From assembly GCF_000413435.1 (NCBI RefSeq), contig NZ_KE340329.1:1-35155 (forward strand): a DNA stretch of 35,155 bases. The letters are read 5' to 3'. The translations under genes and the position numbers were made by a program. Positions 15,782 to 23,302 of this stretch are shown here, piece by piece (the stretch's first letter is position 1; every line of letters starts with the position of its first letter). The notes under the pieces were generated by a model. It was not told the origin of the DNA. It worked only from the letters and a program-made list of their open reading frames with translations, and searched no databases. The stretch is from Campylobacter ureolyticus ACS-301-V-Sch3b (lineage in GTDB: Bacteria > Campylobacterota > Campylobacteria > Campylobacterales > Campylobacteraceae).

Positions 15782-15864
15782 AATTCGACCAAAAATCACT
15801 CTTAGTTAGTGGTTTTATGGTAGCCTGGTTTAGAGTAATCTAAATTTTTGGCTACCTTTTTTTA
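15782..15864 (+). ncRNA. Probable small structured RNA, about 80 nt
   Basis: A TATAAT at 15770-15775 follows the Abi_2 stop by 30 bases. About seven bases later a potential transcript begins with a long hairpin: 15788-15800 pairs with 15808-15821, 13 pairs including one U-G and one bulged A, with a 7-base loop. It ends in an intrinsic terminator (15819-15856 plus a T run to about 15864). No start codon with ribosome binding site lies inside. The right arm of hairpin 1 and the left arm of the terminator share GGT. It could be the RNA partner of the Abi_2 protein or a countertranscript controlling the nearby replicon. Confidence 0.55.
15819..15864 (+). terminator. Intrinsic terminator
   Basis: GGTAGCC (15819-15825) pairs with GGCTACC (15850-15856). 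An inner TTTAGA/TCTAAA stem extends it, and a T-rich run follows. It overlaps the 3' end of the minus-strand gene at 15852. Confidence 0.75.
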
Positions 15865-16064
15865 TTTCGTATTTCTATATATTGTTCTGTCTTTTTAAAA
15901 AAATCTTTTAAATTTTCATACACGCCAACAATAAATAAAAAACCAAATATTATTCTTACTGCATATTGTGAATACAAAGATGGTTTTATTAATAATAAAA
16001 TAAAATACATATTGAGTAAAGATATTACAATATATATTAAACGATAATATACCTTCTTAAACAT
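15852..16064 (-). CDS. Small membrane protein, replicon copy A, 70 aa
   Basis: A 70-residue protein with two hydrophobic helices (YRLIYIVISLLNMYFILLL and IIFGFLFIVGVY) and a charged C-terminus. The start at 16064 (MFKKVYYRL) was chosen because AGGA sits upstream and it aligns with the paralogue at 17473-17661; a longer frame from 16100 lacks such support. The paralogue is about 85-90% identical. Both lie on the minus strand, just before a G-rich hairpin and a RepL gene, so they seem to belong to the duplicated replication module. Function unknown; a role in copy control or membrane attachment is possible. Confidence 0.6.
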   Translation of the reverse strand: MFKKVYYRLIYIVISLLNMYFILLLIKPSLYSQYAVRIIFGFLFIVGVYENLKDFFKKTEQYIEIRNKKR

Positions 16065-16196
16065 TTCATTCCTATAATTTTTTATTAATATTATATACAA
16101 AAGTATTAGAAAATAATATAGAAATATGCAAAATTTTGCATACCATTTTTTTCTTTAATGGTGGGGTGTGGGGTAAAACCCCACATAAAATAAAAG
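15880..16196. repeat. Duplicated replicon-flank block, copy A
   Basis: About 315 bases, roughly 93% identical by eye to 17479-17791. It contains the small minus-strand gene, its leader and the G-rich hairpin. Differences are mostly single substitutions, so the duplication is not very recent. Confidence 0.85.
16167..16185. repeat. G-rich hairpin, copy A
   Basis: TGTGGGG TAAAA CCCCACA, preceded by GGTGGGG. It is exceptional in such AT-rich DNA and identical in copy B (17762-17780). It may be a replication element (single-strand initiation or primer hairpin) or a terminator for the minus-strand gene region. Confidence 0.6.
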
Positions 16197-16197
16197 T

Positions 16198-16224
16198 TCA
16201 AAATTTCGCTTTGCGAAATTTTGA
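16198..16224. repeat. 12-bp inverted repeat next to the G-rich hairpin
   Basis: Perfect 12-bp stem (16198-16209 and 16213-16224, core TTTCGC TTT GCGAAA). It is present only in copy A, between the conserved block and the iterons. Confidence 0.6.
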
Positions 16225-16360
16225 TTTACCTATGTTTTGTTTTTTTGTTTTTTAAAAGATTTCTTCTAATATATATTAAGATGTGTCCATTTACTTTTTG
16301 TTTAATAGTTAAATCACGATTTTAAGAGCATTTAAAAGTCTTTATTCCTAATTTGAAATA

Positions 16361-16420
16361 TTCCCTACGGAATAATATTATTCCCTACGGAATATCTTTA
16401 TGCCCTGTGGAATATTCTTA
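16361..16420 (+). repeat. oriV: Iterons of replication origin A (three, 20-bp period)
   Basis: TTCCCTACGGAATA starts at 16361 and 16381, and TGCCCTGTGGAATA at 16401, an exact 20-bp spacing. TATTCC/GGAATA dyads lie inside each unit. Very AT-rich DNA lies on both sides (unwinding-element-like). They precede the first RepL gene and are presumably its binding sites. The remaining part of 16225-16535 shows no gene. Confidence 0.8.
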
Positions 16421-16478
16421 TTTTTGTTAAAAATTAACGAATTTTATTGAAAATAGATAGAATTTTATTCATTTTATG

Positions 16479-16513
16479 AAATATATTCTATTTTAAGAAT
16501 ATATTTGTATAAT
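16479..16513 (+). promoter_or_regulatory. repL-A promoter and operator
   Basis: A perfect 10-bp inverted repeat (16479-16488 AAATATATTC and 16497-16506) directly abuts TATAAT at 16508-16513. It fits an autorepression site where Rep dimers would cover the promoter. The ribosome binding site AGAAGGAG follows. Confidence 0.55.
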
Positions 16514-16535
16514 TACGGTAACAGAAGGAGTTACT

Positions 16536-17429
16536 ATGAATAGCACTAAAATAATAGATCTTAATGATACTAAAACTACTGAAACAATTTACAAAAATGA
16601 AAAAGATATAATAAATCATAAAACAGGTGAAGTTATATCTCAAGAACAAAGTAGAATTGTCAGAGAAAGAAAAAAAGAAAGATTTATAAAAGTTTTTGTT
16701 GATAATTTAGATTATGTGATTGATAATTTTTCCAATATGGAAAAAAATGTCTTTTTATCTTTACTTAAAGAGATGAATTACTACAATGTCATAAAACTTG
16801 ATAGTGGATTGAGAAAAACATTAGAAATTAGTGCTAATATATCACAAGGAACTGTTTCAAAAACTATAAATAAACTCATCGAAAAAAATGCAATTATTAA
16901 AATAAATGAAATAAATAAAGATGAATTTGGTATTGTTTTTTTTACAGGAAAAGAGTATGTAGTTAATCCACAATTGGTAGGAAGTGGTTCTTTTAAAGAA
17001 CTTTCAAGAATGAGAAGAGTTATTGTAATGGACTATGACTTTGAAACACTTGAATCAAATAAAGAAATACAGCTAGAAGTTAAGTATGATGGCTTTGATG
17101 AAGTATATAAAAATCCAGATAAACACGAAATCGCTGGTGTAAAACAAACATCTACAATTGATGGAAAATTTAAAACAACTGAAGTCGCAATTAGAGAAAA
17201 ACAATATAAAAAAGATGATGAGTATGTAATTGACGCATATGACACGCAAGAAACCTTAGAAATAGAGCCTGTTTTAAAAGATATTGATGAAAATGGTAGA
17301 TCGATATCTCTTAGTGATAGAGAATTGGATCTTGCTATTAAAAACGCAGAAAATGAACAAAAAAAATTAGAAAATGAAAATCTTAGAATGAAAATAGAGC
17401 TTATAAAACTACAAAAAGAAAATAAATAG
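16536..17429 (+). CDS. repL: RepL-family replication initiator A, 297 aa
   Basis: The N-terminus has the RepL signature: NHKTGEVISQEQ, then ERFIKVFVDNL, then a winged-helix segment (LRKTLEISANISQGTVSKTI, about residues 90-110), and the strand/loop YVVNPQLVGSGSF. The C-terminal 120 residues are an extension ending in a coiled coil (NEQKKLENENLRMKIEL). Firmicute RepL is about 160 residues, so this is a long epsilonproteobacterial variant. AGAAGGAG precedes ATG 16536. Iterons with a 20-bp period and an inverted-repeat operator lie directly upstream. A second initiator (18082-19020) shares about 45% of residues, so the plasmid seems to have two replicons. Confidence 0.85.
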   Translation: MNSTKIIDLNDTKTTETIYKNEKDIINHKTGEVISQEQSRIVRERKKERFIKVFVDNLDYVIDNFSNMEKNVFLSLLKEMNYYNVIKLDSGLRKTLEISANISQGTVSKTINKLIEKNAIIKINEINKDEFGIVFFTGKEYVVNPQLVGSGSFKELSRMRRVIVMDYDFETLESNKEIQLEVKYDGFDEVYKNPDKHEIAGVKQTSTIDGKFKTTEVAIREKQYKKDDEYVIDAYDTQETLEIEPVLKDIDENGRSISLSDRELDLAIKNAENEQKKLENENLRMKIELIKLQKENK

Positions 17430-17472
17430 CTTAAAAATTTAAAAATAAATCTTCTTATATAGAAAAACAAAA

Positions 17473-17661
17473 TTAATTATTGTTTTGTCTTTTAAAAAAA
17501 TATTTTAAATTTTCATACACGCCAACAATAAATAAAAAACCAAATATTGCTCTTACTGCATATTGCGAATACAAAGATGGTTTTATTAATAATAAAATAA
17601 GATATATATTGAGCAAAGATACTACAATATAAATTAAACGATAATATATCTTTTTAAACAT
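17473..17661 (-). CDS. Small membrane protein, replicon copy B, 62 aa
   Basis: Paralogue of the 15852-16064 protein with the same two hydrophobic helices (YRLIYIVVSLLNIYLILLL, then AIFGFLFIVGVY). It ends eight residues earlier (FKRQNNN). The start at 17661 has AGGAATAAA before ATG. The frame is intact despite many synonymous-looking substitutions relative to copy A, which suggests that the protein is under selection. It lies between RepL-A and the G-rich hairpin copy B. Confidence 0.6.
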   Translation of the reverse strand: MFKKIYYRLIYIVVSLLNIYLILLLIKPSLYSQYAVRAIFGFLFIVGVYENLKYFFKRQNNN

Positions 17662-17791
17662 TTTATTCCTATAGTTTTTTATTGATATTATACAAAAGTA
17701 TTAGAAAATAACATAGAAATATGCAAAATTTTACATACCATTTTTTTCTTTAATGGTGGGGTGTGGGGTAAAACCCCACATAAAATTAAAG
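17479..17791. repeat. Duplicated replicon-flank block, copy B
   Basis: Second copy of the block at 15880-16196, about 1.6 kb downstream in the same orientation. It is followed by a second, diverged origin and RepL gene. Confidence 0.85.
17762..17780. repeat. G-rich hairpin, copy B
   Basis: TGTGGGG TAAAA CCCCACA, identical to copy A including the GGTGGGG lead-in. Confidence 0.6.
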
Positions 17792-17876
17792 ATTTTTTTT
17801 AAATTTTAGAATAGAATAAGAAGGAAAAAATAGTTGTAAATTTTTTAAAAAGTCGGTAAAATGGGTTTTTCAACTG

Positions 17877-17950
17877 TGTCCATTTTTTGGACATTGTGTC
17901 AAATTTGCAACAAAACTCGTCAAATTTGACACAAAAGTATGTCAAATTTG
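17877..17950 (+). repeat. oriV: Iterons of replication origin B
   Basis: GTCAAATTTG starts at 17898, 17919 and 17941 (21 and 22 bp apart), with partial dyad GTCAAATTTGAC in two of them. A TGTCCA/TGGACA inverted repeat at 17877-17893 precedes them. AT-rich DNA and a -10 box for the second RepL follow. The iteron sequence is unrelated to that of origin A. The rest of 17792-18081 shows only AT-rich DNA and a GTAATTTTT/AAAAATTAC dyad (17964-18002). Confidence 0.78.
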
Positions 17951-18044
17951 ACTTAATAATTTAGTAATTTTTATTTTTTATCATAAAAAAAACAAAAATT
18001 ACTCAAAAAATGATTAAAATAAGATTATTTTAAGTTTAAAATTC

Positions 18045-18050
18045 TATAAT
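18045..18050 (+). promoter_or_regulatory. -10 box of repL-B
   Basis: TATAAT 31 bases before the TTG start, with AAAAGG as ribosome binding site near 18067. Confidence 0.45.
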
Positions 18051-18081
18051 TTTACCAAAAAAAGATAAAAGGTTTTTAGTT

Positions 18082-19020
18082 TTGAATAAGATTGTTAATT
18101 TAGATGAACAAAAAAAACAACAAGTAGTATATACTAAAGAAAATAATTTATTTGATAACCAAACAGGTGAAGTTATAACTCAAGAAAATACTTTTATAAA
18201 AAAAGAGTTAAAACGAGATCAATTTATAAAACTTTTTCTTGAAAATGTTATTTTTTGGGTTAATCTAGATAACAAAGAGAAAAATTTATTATTTTTATGT
18301 ATAAATTTTATGAATTGGGTAAATGTTATTAAAATAGATTCAACTTTTAAAAAGAATGCAATGTTAACTTGTGAAGTAAGTAGAAGCAGCGTTACAAGAG
18401 CAATTGATGGTTTAATTGAAAAAAATGTATTAAAAAAATTAACAAAAGACGAGTATCAGTCTCTTGGAGAATCTATAAAAGGAGCTTTATTTTCTAATAT
18501 TTTTACTGGTGAAGACTATCTTATAAATCCTCAGATAGTTGGCAAAGGAAGCTTTAGAGATATAAGAAAAATAAGACAGACGATAGTTCAAGATTTTGAT
18601 TTTGATACTATGGAAATGACAAAACAAGTTACACAAGAAGCAAAGTATGACGGTTTTGATGATATTAAAGACAATACTGATAAACACGAAATAAAAGAAA
18701 TTACACAAAATATAAGTGAGAATGGTAAAATTATTACAAATGAAATTGTCATTGGTAAAAAAGATGAATTTACAGATGATAATGACGATGAAATTATAAA
18801 TGTCGAACCGACAGAAAAAAAGTCTACAATAAATAAACAAAAACAACTCAAGTTAAATTTTGAGCAGGGTAGTAAACGACAAATGGATTATGCTGGAGAT
18901 CACATCACAGAAAAAGGACTAAAAGAGCTTGATTTGGCTATTTTAGAAGCTGAAAATGAAAAACTCAAATTAGAGTTAGAGCTTCTAAAGATAAAAAGTA
19001 AATTAAGAATTGAAAAATAA
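18082..19020 (+). CDS. repL: RepL-family replication initiator B, 312 aa
   Basis: Paralogue of the initiator at 16536. TTG 18082 is taken as the start because the N-terminus then aligns with copy A (MNKIVNLDEQKK, FDNQTGEVITQEN) and AAAAGG lies upstream. The winged-helix segment MLTCEVSRSSVTRAIDGLIE and the loop YLINPQIVGKGSF are conserved. The C-terminus again ends in a coiled coil (ELDLAILEAENEKLKLEL). It has its own unrelated iterons, so it should recognise a different origin. It could be the active replicon with copy A as backup, or the two may widen host range or incompatibility. Similar lengths suggest that both are functional. Confidence 0.83.
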   Translation: MNKIVNLDEQKKQQVVYTKENNLFDNQTGEVITQENTFIKKELKRDQFIKLFLENVIFWVNLDNKEKNLLFLCINFMNWVNVIKIDSTFKKNAMLTCEVSRSSVTRAIDGLIEKNVLKKLTKDEYQSLGESIKGALFSNIFTGEDYLINPQIVGKGSFRDIRKIRQTIVQDFDFDTMEMTKQVTQEAKYDGFDDIKDNTDKHEIKEITQNISENGKIITNEIVIGKKDEFTDDNDDEIINVEPTEKKSTINKQKQLKLNFEQGSKRQMDYAGDHITEKGLKELDLAILEAENEKLKLELELLKIKSKLRIEK

Positions 19021-19087
19021 TTTTCTCTTTAATGGTTGATTGTTTTTTAAATGAAAATATAATTATTTAAGTTTTATTTTGTTAAAA

Positions 19088-19093
19088 TATAAT
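19088..19093 (+). promoter_or_regulatory. -10 box of the eexN-like gene
   Basis: TATAAT 24 bases before ATG 19118, with GGAG in the leader. Confidence 0.45.
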
Positions 19094-19117
19094 AATTTTT
19101 TAATAATGGAGTAAAAA

Positions 19118-19531
19118 ATGAAGAGAAATTTTTTAATTTTGATTGGTTTTTTAATGGCTGTGGCTGCTGGATGTTCTGCTAATGTAAAATCAATTGATTT
19201 TTACGAGAAGAACGATGAAGCAAGAGAACAAAAAATAATCGAATGTAGAAATAAAAATTTTGATGATATGTCAAAAAAACAACAAGAAGATTGCAATAAT
19301 GCACAAAAAGCTGAAGCAAATATTGCGAAATTTGAAGTAAATAAATCAACTTTTAGATCAAACTTAAATGCATATTGTGAATCTCAATATTATCCTAGCG
19401 ATGAATGCGTTAAATATGTTGATAAATGTTTTTTTGATAGTTTGGAAAATTCAAAAAGTTTATTATCATACGACGAATTTATAGCAATAGAAGAAAAATG
19501 TATAGAAGAATATACTTCAAAAAATAAATAA
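19118..19531 (+). CDS. eexN: EexN-family entry-exclusion lipoprotein, 137 aa
   Basis: A lipoprotein signal peptide ends in AVAAGC (Cys19 lipidated). The EexN pattern follows: SIDFYEKNDEAREQKIIEC, then RNKNF and QQEDCNNAQKAE, the spaced Cys-Asn and DCxNAxxA signature of entry-exclusion lipoproteins of VirB-type plasmids. It would sit in the envelope and stop redundant transfer into cells that already hold the plasmid. The protein is longer than usual (about 80-90 residues). Its C-terminal 60 residues carry four more cysteines, likely in disulfides. It has its own promoter and is separated from virB2 by a terminator. Confidence 0.82.
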   Translation: MKRNFLILIGFLMAVAAGCSANVKSIDFYEKNDEAREQKIIECRNKNFDDMSKKQQEDCNNAQKAEANIAKFEVNKSTFRSNLNAYCESQYYPSDECVKYVDKCFFDSLENSKSLLSYDEFIAIEEKCIEEYTSKNK

Positions 19532-19544
19532 AATTTTAATTTGT

Positions 19545-19585
19545 TTAAATAGTGTTTATTACTAAGCACTATTTAATAATTTTTA
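19545..19585 (+). terminator. Terminator between eexN and virB2
   Basis: Perfect 10-bp stem TTAAATAGTG (19545-19554) / CACTATTTAA (19567-19576), extended inward by four more pairs including a G-T, with a 4-base loop. A T run follows. Confidence 0.7.
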
Positions 19586-19596
19586 TATTAAAATAC

Positions 19597-19602
19597 CATA
19601 AT
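19597..19602 (+). promoter_or_regulatory. Probable -10 box of the T4SS operon
   Basis: CATAAT 20 bases before virB2, directly after the eexN terminator. AGGAGA at about 19612 is the ribosome binding site. The upstream TTATATTAAAATA resembles the post-stop boxes. Confidence 0.35.
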
Positions 19603-19621
19603 TTTAATCTAGGAGATAAAA

Positions 19622-20032
<411 letters not shown>

Positions 20033-20038
20033 AAAATT

Positions 20039-22807
20039 ATGGAAGTCATTTATAAGGCTTTGACAAGACCAGCTATGATTTTTGGAGTTCCAATAACTCC
20101 ATTTTTTATAGCTTGTGCCATCATATGTTTAACAAGCTTATATACAAATTTAATTTTTCTTTCATTTCTGCCAGTTGTTATTTTTATTATGAAAGAAATA
20201 ACAAAAAAAGATGATTTCATTTTTAAATTACTTTTTCTAAAAATAAGCTTTTTTACAAATCCAAGTTCTAAAAAATTTAGCAGTGGTAAAAAAGCATATA
20301 TCACAAATCAATATTCTAACAATAATCATATAAATTTTAATATGCCTAAATTAAGTATTATAGGGCTTGATAAGGTTCCAAATATCAGCAAATATCTACC
20401 TTATCAAACACTCGCGGACAATGTTGTAATAACTAAAAACTTTGACATAATGGCAACTTGGCACATAAATGGAATAAGTTTTGAAGTTGAAAATGAAAAT
20501 TTTATAGAATTCAACAAACAAAAAATCAATATGTTTTTAAGACAATTTGATGCTAAAAATGTTTCTTTTTATATCCATAGTGTTAGGACTAATACTTGGG
20601 ATAAATTTGATGGAATATTTAAAAATGAATTTTTATCAAATCTGAATAAAAAATATTACGATGGCTTTAGTAAAAATGATTTAAAAAATAATAGCTTTTA
20701 TTTAACTGCAATATATTCTCCACTTACTACTAAAGCTCTAAGATCTAGTTTTATAAAAGATAGTCTAGATAAAAGAGTTAAAGAGCTAAATAATTTTATT
20801 AGAGCTTTTGAAAACTTTGCTATTACTATTGAGTCAAATTTTAATGATTTTGGCATTAAAAGGCTAAAAAATTATGAAATTAAAGGTCAAAAATATTCAG
20901 AACAACTTGAATTTTATAATTTTTTAATCTCAGGCGAATTTCAAAAAGTAAGAACACCAAACGCACCAATTTATGAGTATTTAACTGGAAATTTGACTGA
21001 CATAATGTTTGGAAATTCAACTGCACAATTAAATTACAATGATGGAAGAAAAAAATTCATAAAAGCGATAGAAATAAAAGATTATCCAGGTGAAAGTTTT
21101 TCAGGTATTTTTGATCTTTTAATGTATGAAGACATAGAATATATTATGACACAAAGTTTTGTTCCAATGCCAAAAGTGGAAGCAAAAGGAAATATCGATA
21201 AACAAAGAAAAAGATTAGTTGCCGCAGAAGATGATGCAATAAGTCAAATTGAAGAATTAGATACCGCATTAGATAATTTAGTCAGCGGAGAATTAAATTT
21301 TGGAAAATATCATCTTTCTTTAGTGGTTTTTGGCGATAGTGTAAGTGAAGTTGAAAAAAATGCAAATAAAATAATGAAACCTTTGGGAGATTTGGGTTTT
21401 TTGACAACATTAGCTAGTATTGCACTACCTGCTACATATTTTTCGCAATTTCCAGCTAATTTTGGCATTAGACCAAGAATTCATACATTATCTACTTTAA
21501 ATTTTGCTAGTTTAGTATCCTTCCATAATTTCGCAAAAGGTAAGAGAAGCAATAACCAATGGGGAGATGCAGTAACAATATTTAAAACACCAAATAAACA
21601 GCCATTCTACTTTAATTTTCACGAAACTAGAAAAAATAAAAAAGACTTTTCTAGCGACACTTTTTTATTGGCAAATACTTTAATTATTGGAAAAAGTGGT
21701 GGGGGAAAAACAGTTCTTATGGGGTTTTTATTAGATCAACTTCAGAAATATGCAGATAAAAATACTTTTGCACCAGGAACACCTGAAGATAAAAAGAATG
21801 CTACATTTTTCTTTTTAGACAAAGATAAAGGTGCTAGTGCAAACATATTTGCAAGTGGCGGAAAGTATTTGACAATAGATGCTGGAAAACCAACTGGTTT
21901 CAATCCTTTTATGGTAGATAATACAGCAGAAAATATTAGAAAATTACAAACCTTAATGAAAATGCTTGTAACCAGAAATGATGAAATTTTAACCACACTA
22001 GAAGAAGAAAGCTTAAATAATGCTGTAACTTATATAATGCATCATTTTGAAAAAGATGAAAGAAATTATGGAATTTCTTTAATGCTAGAACACTTAACAG
22101 AACGAAATGATGAAAGAAATTCTTTAAAATCTCGTTTAAAACTTTGGTCACAAGACAATAAATTTGGCTGGGTATTCGATAATGAAATAGATGAGCTTAA
22201 TTTCAATGATACAGATGTAAACATATATGGAATTGACGGAACAGATTTATTAAAAGATAGTGAAATAAATTGTATGGTTGCCTACTATATTCTTTGGAGA
22301 ATTATGGATTTAACCGATGGAAGAAGATTTGGACTATTAGTTGATGAAGCTTGGGATTGGATACAAAATGAAATAGTTGCAAAGGAAGTTTTTAATAAGC
22401 AAAAAACCATTAGAAAACAAAATGGTTTTGTAGTTCTTGGAACCCAAAGCGTAGAAGATTTTGCAAAGTCAAAAATAGCAACAGCGGTAATAGAACAAAG
22501 TGCAACAATACTACTTTTAGCTAATCCACAAGCAAAAAAAGTGGATTATGTAGATAGATTAAACTTAAGTGAAGAAGAATTTGAGTTTGTAAAAAACGTA
22601 GATCCAAATAAATATAAATTTCTAGTTAGAAAAAATACTGGCGAAAAATCAATTGTAAGTTTAGATTTGAGCAGTGTTGGAAAAGAAAATCTAGCAATTC
22701 TTTCTACTGGCTCTACCTTTGTTGATGAAGTTGAAAAAATAATCAACGATAAATCTAAAAATTATGATGAAAAATTAGAAAATTTAAAAAACCTTTATAG
22801 GAGTTAA
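20039..22807 (+). CDS. virB4: VirB3-VirB4 fusion, secretion ATPase, 922 aa
   Basis: The first 80 residues are a VirB3 domain (YKALTRPAMIFGVPITPFF plus two hydrophobic helices), joined to a full VirB4/CagE ATPase. Walker A GKSGGGKT is at 551-558, and Walker B LLVDEAW has the catalytic Asp769-Glu770. The N-terminal VirB4 domain holds the usual LxxYxTLAD-like and TIASIALPATYFSQFP (about 455-473) segments. VirB3-VirB4 fusions are known in epsilonproteobacterial systems. It powers pilus assembly and transfer at the inner membrane. It is coupled to virB2 (6-base gap), with a weak ribosome binding site of its own. Confidence 0.92.
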   Translation: MEVIYKALTRPAMIFGVPITPFFIACAIICLTSLYTNLIFLSFLPVVIFIMKEITKKDDFIFKLLFLKISFFTNPSSKKFSSGKKAYITNQYSNNNHINFNMPKLSIIGLDKVPNISKYLPYQTLADNVVITKNFDIMATWHINGISFEVENENFIEFNKQKINMFLRQFDAKNVSFYIHSVRTNTWDKFDGIFKNEFLSNLNKKYYDGFSKNDLKNNSFYLTAIYSPLTTKALRSSFIKDSLDKRVKELNNFIRAFENFAITIESNFNDFGIKRLKNYEIKGQKYSEQLEFYNFLISGEFQKVRTPNAPIYEYLTGNLTDIMFGNSTAQLNYNDGRKKFIKAIEIKDYPGESFSGIFDLLMYEDIEYIMTQSFVPMPKVEAKGNIDKQRKRLVAAEDDAISQIEELDTALDNLVSGELNFGKYHLSLVVFGDSVSEVEKNANKIMKPLGDLGFLTTLASIALPATYFSQFPANFGIRPRIHTLSTLNFASLVSFHNFAKGKRSNNQWGDAVTIFKTPNKQPFYFNFHETRKNKKDFSSDTFLLANTLIIGKSGGGKTVLMGFLLDQLQKYADKNTFAPGTPEDKKNATFFFLDKDKGASANIFASGGKYLTIDAGKPTGFNPFMVDNTAENIRKLQTLMKMLVTRNDEILTTLEEESLNNAVTYIMHHFEKDERNYGISLMLEHLTERNDERNSLKSRLKLWSQDNKFGWVFDNEIDELNFNDTDVNIYGIDGTDLLKDSEINCMVAYYILWRIMDLTDGRRFGLLVDEAWDWIQNEIVAKEVFNKQKTIRKQNGFVVLGTQSVEDFAKSKIATAVIEQSATILLLANPQAKKVDYVDRLNLSEEEFEFVKNVDPNKYKFLVRKNTGEKSIVSLDLSSVGKENLAILSTGSTFVDEVEKIINDKSKNYDEKLENLKNLYRS

Positions 22808-22809
22808 AG

Positions 22810-23160
22810 ATGTTTAAAAAAGATAAAAATATTTTAGAAGATTTGCAAATAGCATTAAAAGATATTCAAATAGAGCTATTAGAAATAAAATCTGAAATTA
22901 AAATTTTGAAATATGATGAAGTTATCGCAAAAAATAATGAAATAACAGAAGCCTACAATAATGAAGTTTTTAGAACCACTGCTAAATTTATATCAGATGA
23001 TGTTGAATATATTAAAGATTTTGCCAAAAAAATCAAATACGAAATAACGAATATAAAAAATTCTCTAGAAATAATAGATGGCAAAGTAATAAATGGTTTT
23101 ATTTTAAAAGATAAAGAAGATGATCCAGACCTAGAAGACAATCCAGACTTTGTAATTTAA
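22810..23160 (+). CDS. Coiled-coil protein in the virB operon, 116 aa
   Basis: Unrecognised. It starts two bases after the virB4 stop with AGGAG overlapping the virB4 end. It is helical and charged (LEDLQIALKDIQIELLEIK), with heptad-like spacing over residues 7-40 and a second coil at 60-95. It ends in an acidic tail DDPDLEDNPDF. There is no signal peptide, so it is probably cytoplasmic. Its position between virB4 and virB5 suggests an accessory role to the secretion ATPase, but this is inference. Confidence 0.65.
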   Translation: MFKKDKNILEDLQIALKDIQIELLEIKSEIKILKYDEVIAKNNEITEAYNNEVFRTTAKFISDDVEYIKDFAKKIKYEITNIKNSLEIIDGKVINGFILKDKEDDPDLEDNPDFVI

Positions 23161-23170
23161 AGGATAAAAA

Positions 23171-23302
23171 ATGCAAGATTTAATAAAAATTTTCACACAT
23201 AGTATAGGCGGACACAAAGTAAATGCACGAGATGTGTGGGAGACAAAACAAGAATTGTTAAATGAAAGATACGAATTTTATTTTAATAAGGAATCAAAAT
23301 GA
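23171..23302 (+). CDS. Short conserved-looking ORF between virB genes, 43 aa
   Basis: ATG 23171 has AAAGGA seven bases upstream, and the stop overlaps the virB5 start as ATGA, so it fills the gap and couples the two genes. The protein begins MQDLIKIFTHSIGGHKVNAR. HKVNARDVWE faintly resembles the INARDLHE motif of phage antirepressor domains, which is probably coincidental at this length. A translational coupler or small regulator is likely. Confidence 0.5.
   Translation: MQDLIKIFTHSIGGHKVNARDVWETKQELLNERYEFYFNKESK

Noticed and set aside
17033..17470. 145-codon minus-strand frame opposite the RepL-A C-terminus
   Set aside because: It is Phe/Ser/Ile-rich as expected for the complement of a Glu/Lys/Asp-rich coiled coil. 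It has no ribosome binding site and lies fully antisense to a good gene.
18487..18846. 119-codon minus-strand frame opposite RepL-B
   Set aside because: It is low-complexity Phe/Ile/Cys-rich, without ribosome binding site, and a mirror of the real gene's composition.
23171..23302. Phage antirepressor remnant based on the NARD motif
   Set aside because: The match is about ten residues in a 43-residue protein. Operon position and ATGA coupling fit a small T4SS-operon gene better.
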